64,000 nucleotides of DNA from Paenibacillus polysaccharolyticus (GCF_900102085.1 NZ_FMVM01000003.1:1-64000), one strand, 5' to 3'; counted from the first letter of the stretch, positions 6,068 to 14,728 are shown. A program made the numbers and translations. Notes: generated by a model from the sequence alone, not told the origin.

Positions 6068-7828
6068 TTAAGGTTTGGCTTCAATCCAGTAATCATAAGC
6101 ATGGACCAGATTGCCTTTGTAAGCCTTGTATTTAGAGAGCAGGTCTGGCAGTTTGATGAGCTGACTCTCCATCTCCTCGGCTCCTTTTTCGTGAAATGAA
6201 ATATGTGTACCTTCAAAATTTTCTTTCATTTCGACGGAAATGAGCAGTCGTTTACCCAGACGATCTGCAATCTCCATTTCCTGACTTACGACTGCAGCGA
6301 TCCCGTTAGAGCCTTCTGCAGTGTTACGGAATGCCATCAAGGATACATGATCAAGCGTATCAATCATGAACTCGGTAACAGAGATATCCTTTCCTGGTAG
6401 CGGGTAGGTATCCAGCCACACCGCAAGATCCGCACTGGTTTCAAGGTTGCTGTCTTTCTTCGTTTCTTCTTGGAAATAGGCAATATTCGATGCCCACTCG
6501 GTCAGTAACGTATTCCGGTTAGCCTCCCATTCGGGCAACGTATAAGGCTCGATATCCAGATGGATGCCCTCGAACCGCTCATCCGGTTCCACTTCGGCAT
6601 TGTAGTTTTTCACATAATCGATCAGTCGTTTGATCCGAGGACGATTCTCCTTTTTGCCCCAGATCGGATGTCCACCCATCGCATGAACTTCGATCCCCTG
6701 AGCTTTCGCTCTTTTTACAAAACTGCGATAACTGGAGTGGCGCTGATCCAGATCAAGCCGTACGTATAACCAGTTAATCTTTTGCTGCTTGGCAAAAGCC
6801 AGAATATGATCGCCGCCATCATCCGTCACTTGTGAAGCCTCCCAGATATAGGTGCCGCGAATTTCAGGTGCACTGGCAGGAGGGTTCACTGGTTTCTCTG
6901 GCGGTGTCTGTTCTCCTGGCTCCAGTTCCCCCCAATACGTCAAATCATGGACAGCTGAACCGGCATAGGACTTATGTTCCCGAAATGCAGTTGCGACCTC
7001 TTGGAGCGCATTCTCCAGCTGCGCTGAGCCTTTGCCCGCAAAACTGGTAAACTCTTCACCTGGCATCGGCTTGGTGTTTACTCCCACGGTAACACTTGTC
7101 CCGCTCGCGTCTGCCCACTGCATCTCCTGTTCAATTATACGAATAATTCCGTTATTTCCTTGTGCATTATCCCGGTAAGCAAGCAGGGTCACATGATCTA
7201 CATTTTGAATAAACCAGTGTGACAATGCTTCGTTATCTGCATCATCAGCTGTACGATCACCCTTGACCGTGTATGAATCGAGCCAGAAAGGCAGATCAAC
7301 ATGCACGGCTATTCCGCCATCCTGTTTGGCCTGATTTAAAACCATTTTCATATTACTGATCCAGGATTGCACCAATGGTTTGGCGTCTTCCTTCCATGCA
7401 GGCAACACGTATGGTTTAACATCCAGATGGATTGCATCAAAACGTTCACTTGCTTCCACCGCCTGATTGTAATCCTGCACCCATGAAGTTAATCGAAGCA
7501 TCGGACCCTCGCGGCCTTGAACACCCCAGAAAGGGTCGCCACCCAGTGCCTCAATGGCAATACCTTCACGATCCGCTTTGGCAATAAATGCTCGATACAC
7601 CTCTTTGGATATGGTCGTGTCTACGTTTACATACAGCCGATTAATCTTATGTTTAGCCGCATTTTCCAGCAGCTCATCTCCTGCACTCTTAACAGACTGT
7701 GCCTGCCATACCCAGGCAGCCCGTATATCCACATCTTCAGCTGTAGCAGGTGACTTGATCCCGATCATTATCATTCCTCCGATCAGTAATAACAGCCAAA
7801 ATACTTTCCGGGACGTTTTCCCGAACAT
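6068..7828 (-). CDS. Secreted protein with two tandem barrel-like domains, function unknown
   Basis: The 586-residue product has an N-terminal signal peptide or anchor (hydrophobic 10-28, then ATAED). Two homologous halves follow (about 33-300 and 323-586), joined by a Pro-rich linker at 303-321. Each half follows the same order: IRAAWVWQ/IRGTYIWE, NRLYVNVD/NWLYVRLD, GGDPFWG/GGHPIWG, FDAIHLDVKPY/FEGIHLDIEPY, VTLLAYR/VSLMAFR and VGVNTKP/ISVEMKE. The alternating strand-helix pattern resembles TIM-barrel glycoside hydrolases. The second copy has two candidate catalytic acids (E427, E533); the first has K138 and N251 at those positions, so it is probably non-catalytic. The family was not recognised and no substrate is assigned. 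Start ATG follows GGAGGGAG. Confidence 0.7.
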   Translation of the reverse strand: MFGKTSRKVFWLLLLIGGMIMIGIKSPATAEDVDIRAAWVWQAQSVKSAGDELLENAAKHKINRLYVNVDTTISKEVYRAFIAKADREGIAIEALGGDPFWGVQGREGPMLRLTSWVQDYNQAVEASERFDAIHLDVKPYVLPAWKEDAKPLVQSWISNMKMVLNQAKQDGGIAVHVDLPFWLDSYTVKGDRTADDADNEALSHWFIQNVDHVTLLAYRDNAQGNNGIIRIIEQEMQWADASGTSVTVGVNTKPMPGEEFTSFAGKGSAQLENALQEVATAFREHKSYAGSAVHDLTYWGELEPGEQTPPEKPVNPPASAPEIRGTYIWEASQVTDDGGDHILAFAKQQKINWLYVRLDLDQRHSSYRSFVKRAKAQGIEVHAMGGHPIWGKKENRPRIKRLIDYVKNYNAEVEPDERFEGIHLDIEPYTLPEWEANRNTLLTEWASNIAYFQEETKKDSNLETSADLAVWLDTYPLPGKDISVTEFMIDTLDHVSLMAFRNTAEGSNGIAAVVSQEMEIADRLGKRLLISVEMKENFEGTHISFHEKGAEEMESQLIKLPDLLSKYKAYKGNLVHAYDYWIEAKP

Positions 7829-7887
7829 ACACTCCCTCCATTCCTGTTCTGTTGTAAAATCACATTCATTATAGCAACCGACTTATC

Positions 7888-7925
7888 AAAAACAAATAAG
7901 CCCAAGTGCTTAACTTGGGCTTATT
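7888..7925 (-). terminator. Terminator of the SDR gene
   Basis: AATAAGCCCAAGT and ACTTGGGCTTATT are perfect complements around a 5-base loop, followed on the minus strand by TGTTTTTG. It lies 50 bases beyond the stop at 7975. Confidence 0.8.
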
Positions 7926-7974
7926 CCAGCTTCGAGGGATATCGAAAGACCGGCTTCGGGGCGACGTCCCGGTT

Positions 7975-8724
7975 CTAGTCCTCATATATCATTTTTCGGG
8001 TCATGCCTCCATCAACTACGAGATTAGTCCCTGTGACAAAGGTATTAGCAGGGTCGGACAAATACAGACAGGCCCTTGAAATATCCGATGGCACACCAAC
8101 CCGACCGGATGGATGCTGCTCGTGGTCTTCCGCTTTGAGTTTGGACACATCTCCAGTCTCAATCCAGCCGGGACTGATACAATTGACCCGAATTTGGTCC
8201 TTACCAAGTGAGACTGCCATCGCATGTGTCAGCGCTGTAATTGCACCTTTTGATGCGGCATATGCCTCGCTATTCGGCTCAGACATTAGTGCACGGGTCG
8301 AAGCCATATTTACGATGGCCCCGCCATGTTCATTTTTTTTCATATGCCGGGCCGCCTCCCGACTTGCCAGAAAACAGCTTCTTACATTCGTATTGAGCAC
8401 ATCGTCCCATTCATCCACCGTTAGCTCATAGGGCGATTCCCACCTGGACACTCCAGCATTATTCACCAATACATCAATCTGTTTGAACTCTTTCACTGTG
8501 GTATCGAATAGCTGCTGAATATCTTGCTCTTTCCGCACATCACACTGCACAAAGATCGCTTCGCCGCCCTCATTGCGGATCGAAGCCGCTGCCGCTGCTC
8601 CCTCGGCTTCCTGAACATCGGCAAGCACGACTCTAGCCCCGGCAACCGCATAAGCTTCTGCCACACTTCGTCCAATTCCCTGAGCCGCTCCCGTGACAAC
8701 AACAACTTGATCTGTAAATGACAT
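7975..8724 (-). CDS. Short-chain dehydrogenase/reductase (SDR)
   Basis: This is a classical SDR of about 249 residues. Features are the Rossmann cofactor motif TGAAQGIG near the N-terminus, NNAG in the middle, a catalytic Ser in NMASTRAL, AYAASKG (the YxxxK pair) and the C-terminal VDGG. It would oxidise or reduce an alcohol/carbonyl substrate with NAD(P). The acidic end of beta-2 (LADVQ) favours NAD. The substrate cannot be named. Two ATGs are close; the one at 8722-8724 has GGAGG at 9-base spacing and is preferred over 8728-8730 at 3 bases. It appears monocistronic. Confidence 0.9.
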   Translation of the reverse strand: MSFTDQVVVVTGAAQGIGRSVAEAYAVAGARVVLADVQEAEGAAAAASIRNEGGEAIFVQCDVRKEQDIQQLFDTTVKEFKQIDVLVNNAGVSRWESPYELTVDEWDDVLNTNVRSCFLASREAARHMKKNEHGGAIVNMASTRALMSEPNSEAYAASKGAITALTHAMAVSLGKDQIRVNCISPGWIETGDVSKLKAEDHEQHPSGRVGVPSDISRACLYLSDPANTFVTGTNLVVDGGMTRKMIYED

Positions 8725-8864
8725 GACCATATTCCTCCTCTGGTAAGACTCTCTGTTTAATTTGATGTACTAATTACCTTGTTCATTTCTTATCGATTTC
8801 CACTAACTCTATACTAATATACAAACACGTTCGCCCCTTTAAGAAACGCTTGTCCCCTAATCCG

Positions 8865-8898
8865 TCAAAAAAAGCTTACGCCATTCGGGCGCAAGCTA
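8865..8898 (-). terminator. Terminator of the DUF2500 gene
   Basis: On the minus strand AGCTTGCGCC, CGAAT loop and GGCGTAAGCT are followed by TTTTTTTG, 19 bases after the stop codon. Confidence 0.85.
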
Positions 8899-8916
8899 CT
8901 CCATTTTCAACTTCTT

Positions 8917-9315
8917 TTAACCTCGTAAACGTTCAGTGTACAGACGATTCGTGCGTTCAAATCCAATATACCGGGTTCCCTTGAAGGAGAGCCGTCCTTC
9001 ATCCCCTTCGGCACACATACCATACTCTTCACCATTCACTTTGAATTCCAAGCGGTCACCGCTCTCTACTTCAAAAGTGACGTAATACAATGTTCGTGCG
9101 GCATTTGTGGTGCCGGATTCGGAAGGCGACTGGCTCATCTTAACCCGTCTGCTAGTGATGCGAGAGTGTACAGTCAGCAGAGGCTCTGCATTGTTGCGCC
9201 CCCACCTCCATACTTCTTTGCCCATTGATAACAGCACGATACCCAGAATCAGGACAAATGCCACCGGAAAGACGGTTCCAAACAAATCAAACATCCAGGA
9301 TGATTCAATGCCCAT
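8917..9315 (-). CDS. DUF2500 family membrane-anchored protein
   Basis: The 132-residue protein has one N-terminal transmembrane helix (about 10-31). A soluble beta-rich domain follows (LTVHSRITSRRVKMSQ, then YYVTFEVESGDRLEFKVNGE and GRLSFKGTRYIGFER). This layout is typical of DUF2500 proteins such as E. coli YhhM. The biochemical role is unknown. Topology suggests the soluble domain is outside or at the membrane face, which is inference. Start ATG 9313-9315 follows GGAGGGG. It stands alone, with its own terminator. Confidence 0.8.
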   Translation of the reverse strand: MGIESSWMFDLFGTVFPVAFVLILGIVLLSMGKEVWRWGRNNAEPLLTVHSRITSRRVKMSQSPSESGTTNAARTLYYVTFEVESGDRLEFKVNGEEYGMCAEGDEGRLSFKGTRYIGFERTNRLYTERLRG

Positions 9316-9501
9316 GTCTCTCCCCTCCGTTCATACTTGGGACAGCCGGAGTCTTGACCCGTCTTCTGTAATGTATATGCGGACGAACACAGAACTTGTT
9401 AACCTGATGAAATATTTACATCGTATATCTCAGGTGGAGCACGATCGATTAGATCTTGAAAATAACCCAGCCATGCTTCAACCGTTCTATAGCACAATTT
9501 A

Positions 9502-10113
9502 TTACTCAGATTTATCTAAAGAATCAGGTTTGGGGTCAATCACGATATAGGAGTTGCGGCTGAAAGGCAGCCATGTGTTCCATAACAACTCCAGTTCATC
9601 TATACTAATCTTCCGATTGTACTGCGCTTCATCACAATTCCGCTTGAAATCCAGTGACTCTGCCAGATAAAAATGAGTTTCATCATACCCGACAACAGGC
9701 ACAAAGTGCAAAAATCGCCGGTCCGAATGAACCCTGATGAACAGAATGACAGGCACGCCGCGACTGATCTGCTTTCTTAACGTAGTGACATTACCACGCA
9801 AATACGTTGCAGAGTAGCCGAGTTTTTTGAAAAACACAATTATCGCTTTTGGATAAAAGGTGCCCTCCAGTAATTTGCGCGGATACCTCCGATAAAGCTC
9901 ATCTCCTTCGGATTCGATACCAAAATGTCTTAACACATATGCACTGGAAAATGCAGCACATTCGACGTTCTTCTGTACCTCCGTCCTGTTGGGGGACGAA
10001 ATGAAATATGTAGAGGGTACTTTTACGCTGTACATATGATCTTTCTTCGGAATACTATAATAGCGATAAATTAACCAGATGATTGCCAGCCATATGATGG
10101 TGTTGAATATCAT
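9502..10113 (-). CDS. Membrane-anchored C39-like cysteine peptidase
   Basis: The 203-residue protein has one N-terminal transmembrane helix (about 3-18) followed by a papain-like C39 fold. The catalytic Cys is C52 (VECAAFSSAYVLRHFG), with a His at about 136 in FLHFVPVVGYD followed by the usual YLAES segment. Free-standing C39-like domains of this kind are common in Bacillota; C39 domains of bacteriocin exporters cleave double-glycine leaders, but no ABC transporter is fused or adjacent here. The start is ATG 10111-10113 after AGGAGGAAGG. It overlaps by 4 bases (ATGA) the stop of a 41-codon frame, which implies translational coupling. Confidence 0.75.
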   Translation of the reverse strand: MIFNTIIWLAIIWLIYRYYSIPKKDHMYSVKVPSTYFISSPNRTEVQKNVECAAFSSAYVLRHFGIESEGDELYRRYPRKLLEGTFYPKAIIVFFKKLGYSATYLRGNVTTLRKQISRGVPVILFIRVHSDRRFLHFVPVVGYDETHFYLAESLDFKRNCDEAQYNRKISIDELELLWNTWLPFSRNSYIVIDPKPDSLDKSE

Positions 10114-10235
10114 TTCGAACCTTCCTCCTGCCAATCACTGGACAATAAACTGTACGTCACAATGTTCTCATAATGATTATATAACCACTGAGCCTGTCTG
10201 GATGTGCCTTCGTTTATGACTTGAAAAGGGAGCAT
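10110..10235 (-). CDS. Small ORF (41 aa) translationally coupled to the C39-like peptidase
   Basis: An ATG at 10233-10235 lies 6 bases after GGAGG and opens a frame of 41 codons (MLPFQVINEGTSRQAQWLYN, then HYENIVTYSLLSSDWQEEGS, K). Its stop overlaps the peptidase start as ATGA. Composition is protein-like, slightly acidic and without a membrane segment. No family was recognised. It may be a peptidase partner or substrate, or the remnant of a longer protein, since the frame stays open about 28 codons upstream without a start codon. It is too short for ordinary ORF callers. Confidence 0.5.
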   Translation of the reverse strand: MLPFQVINEGTSRQAQWLYNHYENIVTYSLLSSDWQEEGSK

Positions 10236-10302
10236 GTAAACCCTCCAATCGTTGATAAAGTTTACGTTCTGAACGTTTTTTCCATCCAGATATAAGACTA
10301 GT

Positions 10303-10788
10303 CTACCAATTCTTCCTTACCCACTCTTCAATCTGTTTTGCAGCTTCCTCAGAAGACAAATCGGTTGTATCCACCGTTGGCATCGCCGGGTCAAAGGCTT
10401 TATCCGCGTTCTGCAACAACCAGTTCGCAAAATTACGATGATCTTCAATCGCATTTTCGTCCCAGCCCCGTGCCCGCAACCGCATTTCACGCGTAGCATC
10501 ATCACAATGTAGGTTAATGTAAAGAATACGATCAAATCGTTCAATATAGTTGGAAGATGCAATATTTTCGGGTACCATCGTGCCGCATAGAACGGTACCT
10601 CTTCCGCTTAACGAGATGCTATAAGCAACGCGCAGCCAATTCTCTTTGGCAATCTGCCAATCGACATTGTTGATGATATCCATATCAAAGACGTCAAATT
10701 CAGGCAAAAGCTTGCGCAAATGTGATGACACCGTTGTTTTGCCCGTACCGCTCGCGCCTGTGATTACAAATAAAGGTAGTTTACTCAT
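10303..10788 (-). CDS. P-loop nucleotide kinase-like ATPase (AAA_33 type)
   Basis: The 161-residue protein starts with a Walker A motif, GASGTGKTT (11-19), followed by the FDVFDMDII segment, a CGTM segment and an LRARGWDENAI lid-like segment. This is the pattern of small kinases and uridylate/gluconate-kinase-like P-loop proteins. It probably phosphorylates a small molecule or nucleotide; the acceptor is unknown. ATG follows AGGAGG at good spacing. It belongs to a minus-strand run of small metabolic enzymes extending to 15318. Confidence 0.75.
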   Translation of the reverse strand: MSKLPLFVITGASGTGKTTVSSHLRKLLPEFDVFDMDIINNVDWQIAKENWLRVAYSISLSGRGTVLCGTMVPENIASSNYIERFDRILYINLHCDDATREMRLRARGWDENAIEDHRNFANWLLQNADKAFDPAMPTVDTTDLSSEEAAKQIEEWVRKNW

Positions 10789-10821
10789 TAGAATATTCCT
10801 CCTGTTGTCGTCTTATAAGCT

Positions 10822-11388
10822 CTAATCTCGCTGTGAATCGATAGAATGCCATTCCTCAGTCCTTAGGCCGTACATCACTCGATGTAGAAATCTCCCATTC
10901 AAAAACTCATAATCCCGTAGCTCACCTTCACGTTGAAAACCCAGTTTCTCGGGTATAGCACGACTTCTCCGATTGTCCGTTGCCGCACCAATCTCCACTT
11001 TATTTAATCCAAGCTGCTCAAAAGCGTGCTCAATCAGTACGTTGACTGCTTTCGTGATGAGTCCATTCCCCTCATATTCCTGACCAAGCCAATAACCAAT
11101 CTCAGCCTTTCTGTTTTCAAGGTCAATATCACAATATCCAATCGAACCCGCCAGTTCACCTTGGAACCAGATCCCTAACCAGTATCCTTCCTCTCGTGCG
11201 TAACGCAGACGAGTTCGTTCAATAAAACCGGCTGAATCCTCTTCAGCCAAAGTCATGTCAGGAATCCTGAGCCAGGCTCCGAGATGTTCCCGGTTACGAT
11301 CAATTAATCGGAATAACGCTGTAGCGTCATTGGATGTAAAAAGCGAAAGGTACGCTGTATCTGTACGGTCTAAGGCATGTTTAAACAT
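10822..11388 (-). CDS. GNAT acetyltransferase, RimJ/RimL type
   Basis: The 188-residue protein has the RimL-like GNAT order. An N-terminal segment (RDREHLGAWL-like, here RNREHLGAWL) is followed by the IGYWLGQEYEGNGLITKAV block, where the acetyl-CoA pyrophosphate loop is Q/R-x-x-G-x-G/A-like (QEYEGNG). NKVEIGAATDNRRSRAIPEK and a C-terminal LGFQREGELRDY follow. Members acetylate ribosomal protein N-termini, antibiotics or small amines. The acceptor is unknown here. ATG 11386-11388 follows GGGAGG at 7 bases. It is close to the kinase-like gene downstream (33 bases) and could be co-transcribed with it. Confidence 0.85.
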   Translation of the reverse strand: MFKHALDRTDTAYLSLFTSNDATALFRLIDRNREHLGAWLRIPDMTLAEEDSAGFIERTRLRYAREEGYWLGIWFQGELAGSIGYCDIDLENRKAEIGYWLGQEYEGNGLITKAVNVLIEHAFEQLGLNKVEIGAATDNRRSRAIPEKLGFQREGELRDYEFLNGRFLHRVMYGLRTEEWHSIDSQRD

Positions 11389-11451
11389 AATTAATCCTCC
11401 CAGATGTTTATTCTAAATCCTCCTTAATCTGCTACCAGCCAGCTTCAAATC

Positions 11452-12540
11452 TTAAATCGGTCGATATTCCCCTTCGAAATGAAATTGGTAGTCATTACTG
11501 ATCCGAATGTATCCAAGAATACAGTCACCTCTGGATCTGTTCACGATGCCCGAGTAGTTGTGATTATCCACGTTTCCTTCTGCGACGAGTAAATAATCTC
11601 CCTCACAAGACAAAACGATACCAATATGATCATGCGAGTCATCGGACAGCAGTTTTTCATATACGACCAAGTCACCACGCTCTGGCTTGAAACCATCTTC
11701 CTGATCAAGATAGAAAAATCCAGTTTCAGGTAATCTCGACCAGTCCAGCCATGCTCCAACTCCAGCTAAACGATACGTCCGGTTGGGATAACGAATAGGC
11801 AGCTTAATGTCAACCTGCATACAGCAATGATACACAAAAGCCGCGCACCAATTATACTTAAGTATCGTGTGAATATCGGGGTCCGGCCAATACTGGCAAA
11901 TCTGCCGAAAGTATTCATTCTCTGGAACTCCGATAATCTTTTGCTTGGCTAACTTTTCTGCAGCATCAGCAAGGGCTGAGCGTCTTTGTTCACAGTAATC
12001 CTGTTTTTCTACCGTTGAGCCTGTGGAATCCATTTCATCCACCTCAACCGTCATTCCAAGCTCATGCAATATATGATGTAATCTGACCTTCTCCATCCTC
12101 GTCTTCATTAAACTCTGTCTTACAGGAGAGAAGTTCATATGTAAATGGATCGCATCTTTTAAAATCTCTTCGTACGAACCCTGAACCTGCTGGCATGCCT
12201 CTTGAACAAAAATCGAATTCAGTATGATATACAACTCTTCCTCACTGAATAGCTGTAAAGCCCGGAGTAGCTGCCTTGCAGTATCTGCGCTATTAGGACC
12301 CGGGAAAACATTGATCCCGGTTCTGTAAAGGTAACATCCGTGAAGCAAACCTGTGATCGCGGCCAGTTCCTGGTTTACTCCTCTTCGTGTCGCAAGCAAG
12401 GAAGCGAAACTGGACACACCAACAAGTTGAATCCACACCTCTTCTTGACCCGGGAACCCTTCGTGAGACATTGTACGAATAACACGTGACACTTCGTCTA
12501 TTCTATTATTTCGGGTTCCTATAGTACCACCTGTCTTCAT
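11452..12540 (-). CDS. HD-like domain fused to a CHAP-like amidase/peptidase domain
   Basis: The 362-residue protein has two parts. The N-terminal half (about 20-165) is helical, with LLHGCYLYRTG and ILKDAIHLHMNF segments resembling HD-type metal phosphohydrolases, though a clean HD dyad is not obvious. The C-terminal half has a CHAP-like Cys/His site: WCAAFVYHCC (C232), then RGDLVVYEK and HDHIGIVLSC (H305). CHAP domains cleave peptidoglycan peptide bonds or glutathionylspermidine-type amides. There is no signal peptide, so it acts in the cytoplasm unless released. Start ATG 12538-12540 is preferred over an upstream TTG that overlaps its own SD. The pairing is unusual. Confidence 0.6.
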   Translation of the reverse strand: MKTGGTIGTRNNRIDEVSRVIRTMSHEGFPGQEEVWIQLVGVSSFASLLATRRGVNQELAAITGLLHGCYLYRTGINVFPGPNSADTARQLLRALQLFSEEELYIILNSIFVQEACQQVQGSYEEILKDAIHLHMNFSPVRQSLMKTRMEKVRLHHILHELGMTVEVDEMDSTGSTVEKQDYCEQRRSALADAAEKLAKQKIIGVPENEYFRQICQYWPDPDIHTILKYNWCAAFVYHCCMQVDIKLPIRYPNRTYRLAGVGAWLDWSRLPETGFFYLDQEDGFKPERGDLVVYEKLLSDDSHDHIGIVLSCEGDYLLVAEGNVDNHNYSGIVNRSRGDCILGYIRISNDYQFHFEGEYRPI

Positions 12541-12628
12541 CTCATCGCAACCCTTCAATATTCTTGTGCGTCATCCGGCTACTCGCAAAAAGCAAAGTAA
12601 CAACTTCGCAGAGCCAAGCAAACCAACT

Positions 12629-13105
12629 CTACAGTAGCTGCTTTTTCAAATCCATCCGTATGTACGTTTTCTCGTAACTTGAACCATCTTCATTGTAGTA
12701 AACAGCCTGTTTGGAATAAGGTTCAGAGATGGCATGATAACCGTGCTTCGAGATCAGCTTGATCATTCTGGGATTTTCGACAGGATCAACGCTCACAAAT
12801 ATTTCGCTACAACCCAATTCTTTCGCACGTTCTTCTCTATACCGAATCAATGCTGACCCAGCACCCTGACCGCGATATATTTCCTTAACGTACAGATCAC
12901 TTAATTTAGGAACCAGCTTTCCTTGTAATTTAAGAACTCCAAACCCCATGATGACGCTATCCTCATCCTCGGTTTCAGCAAGGACCACAATGACTTCTTT
13001 ATTTTCTTGCTGTTTCATGTAGGACATGAATAAGGTCTCGTTGTTTCGAACAGAACAGAGTCCTGCGATGTCCCTGGCGACAGCTGTTCTTACGCTATAT
13101 TTCAT
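12629..13105 (-). CDS. GNAT family N-acetyltransferase
   Basis: The 158-residue GNAT protein has the core KLSDLYVKEIYRGQGAGSAL (RGQGAG is the acetyl-CoA loop), then LGCSEIFVSVDPVENPRMIK and KHGY. The acceptor is unknown. The start ATG 13103-13105 lies 8 bases after GGAGG; a longer in-frame upstream start lacks support. It is followed closely by the HD-CHAP gene and preceded 31 bases away by the HAD gene, so an operon is likely. Confidence 0.85.
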   Translation of the reverse strand: MKYSVRTAVARDIAGLCSVRNNETLFMSYMKQQENKEVIVVLAETEDEDSVIMGFGVLKLQGKLVPKLSDLYVKEIYRGQGAGSALIRYREERAKELGCSEIFVSVDPVENPRMIKLISKHGYHAISEPYSKQAVYYNEDGSSYEKTYIRMDLKKQLL

Positions 13106-13136
13106 AAATCTGTACCTCCACAATCCGTTCACGACA

Positions 13137-13916
13137 TTACTGACAAAGTCTCTCCAAAATAACAGCCACCCCGTCATTTTCATTCGTTTCTGTTATCTCT
13201 TTGGCTCTGCATTTCAAATCCTCGATGGCATTCCCCATCGCCACAGGCCAACCACATTGATCAAACAGACCGATATCGTTTACATCATCCCCAAACACCA
13301 TCACATCTTGCATTGCAACACCCATGGCGTCACAGATCACAGAGACGGCATGTTCCTTGGATGCATTCAACGCCGAGACTTGTGTTAATTCACCTTGATC
13401 CGTGATCAATATGTTTAATTTTCCTTCAAAGCGTTCTTGAAAAGCCACCCGGTCCAGATTGCCTGTGAAAAGGATCTTGGATGCTTCTTGCTGTTTAAGC
13501 TCCATCAAAGACCTGACCATAGGTTGCCCTTTTACTTTCATGATTGTCTCTGCATCATAAGGCTTCAAACTCATCCATACATCTCTCACTTCTAAACTAA
13601 TTTCCAGATTCGGATTACATGCCAAACAATAGTCTAGAACCTCAGCCGTTAATGCAGGTGTGATTCCAATGTGATTTTGTTTTCCAGTATGTATGCAATT
13701 TGTATACGCGCCGTTGTAATACACAAATGATCCGAGCTCCAGCAATTCTTCGGGCAAAAAAGCTTTCACTGCCCTCGGCGGACGCGCCGTTGCAAATATG
13801 AATTTCATTCCACGATGGGCACAATCTTGAATCGCCTTTACGTTTCGCTCGGAGACTTCTTTGTTTGCCTTCAATAGGGTTCCATCCAAATCTACAATAA
13901 TTACCGGGAATTTCAT
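13137..13916 (-). CDS. HAD-superfamily phosphatase, Cof type
   Basis: The 259-residue protein has the four HAD motifs: DLDGT near residue 9-13 (nucleophile Asp and general acid Asp), FATARP (motif II Thr), a Lys in the LNASKEHAV region, and the metal-binding GDDVND. The type C2B cap places it in the Cof/YidA subfamily, which dephosphorylates sugar phosphates or flavin/nucleotide compounds. The substrate is unknown. The ATG is preceded by AGGGGC, a weak SD. It is part of the minus-strand small-enzyme run. Confidence 0.9.
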   Translation of the reverse strand: MKFPVIIVDLDGTLLKANKEVSERNVKAIQDCAHRGMKFIFATARPPRAVKAFLPEELLELGSFVYYNGAYTNCIHTGKQNHIGITPALTAEVLDYCLACNPNLEISLEVRDVWMSLKPYDAETIMKVKGQPMVRSLMELKQQEASKILFTGNLDRVAFQERFEGKLNILITDQGELTQVSALNASKEHAVSVICDAMGVAMQDVMVFGDDVNDIGLFDQCGWPVAMGNAIEDLKCRAKEITETNENDGVAVILERLCQ

Positions 13917-13948
13917 GGCACAGCCCCTGTCTCACTTTTGTGCACTTT

Positions 13949-14728
13949 TTAGAAAAAGTTATATATCCCATCTTCGAAATACCGATACTCTTCCTCCGTC
14001 AATCTCCGCTTGCCATACGCATCGTAAAAAATATCTTTATCCCGCTCATCCTCGAAGGCATTCGTTTTTGGACGAATGGCCAAAGCCACGTCATACCGGG
14101 GATCACCATAGGTTGCGCCCGCCCAATAGATTATTCCTACGACCTCACGATCACAGACGAGCACGTTATCGATGGTAAAATCACCGTGAATTAAGGTAGG
14201 TTGCACTGTGCTTGGACGATTCTTTTTCAGATGTGTGAGCAAATGTTCGTTCCCGTCTATTGAGTAATGAGCTAGATTGTACTCCGCCTTGGATAACATC
14301 GCATCGAGCCAAGTAGACTCTACATGTTGCCATTCCATTGGACAAGCGCATTCATGTAGCTTTCTCAAGGAAAGTCCGAAGCTGGTAATTGCCTTTTCCT
14401 TATCCTCTTTAGCTGGATGGCTGGCAAGAAATTGTCTCAACGATATTCCTTCTATATAATCCATCAACAGCCATCTTGATTGATGCTCTGCATAAAATGA
14501 ATGCGTTTTCGGAATAGGGATTCCTGTTCCTTGAAGAAGCTGCATTGCGGCATATTCATCAGACAACCATGCATTGTAGAGTTCGTGCTCTGTTTTCTTG
14601 ATAACATATCTCTGATCTGCTGTCTCCAGAACGGCAACGGTAGAGGTGTGACCTTGCCGTGGAAACGTAATTCGCTGTACGGTTCCAATCTGCCCCAATA
14701 TCTTCGATGGAATATCTGCGAGTTGCAT
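13949..14728 (-). CDS. Aminoglycoside phosphotransferase-like (APH) kinase with an altered metal site
   Basis: The 259-residue protein follows the APH/choline kinase fold: a nucleotide-binding N-lobe (YVIKK), LMDYIEG hinge, the catalytic loop HGDFTIDNVLV (181-191) and GDPRYDVALA (208-217). In the family, the stretch before GDP is usually G-V-I-D-W, whose Asp binds Mg. Here it reads GIIYWAG with Tyr at 201 (codon TAT, one base from GAT). This may impair catalysis or be a sequencing difference. The natural substrate is unlikely to be an antibiotic by default. ATG follows GGAGGAGGG. The next gene upstream ends 17 bases away. Confidence 0.8.
   Translation of the reverse strand: MQLADIPSKILGQIGTVQRITFPRQGHTSTVAVLETADQRYVIKKTEHELYNAWLSDEYAAMQLLQGTGIPIPKTHSFYAEHQSRWLLMDYIEGISLRQFLASHPAKEDKEKAITSFGLSLRKLHECACPMEWQHVESTWLDAMLSKAEYNLAHYSIDGNEHLLTHLKKNRPSTVQPTLIHGDFTIDNVLVCDREVVGIIYWAGATYGDPRYDVALAIRPKTNAFEDERDKDIFYDAYGKRRLTEEEYRYFEDGIYNFF

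Noticed and set aside
10822..13105. The GNAT genes as antibiotic resistance genes
   Set aside because: The sequences show only the generic GNAT core; no aminoglycoside or phosphinothricin-specific features could be seen.
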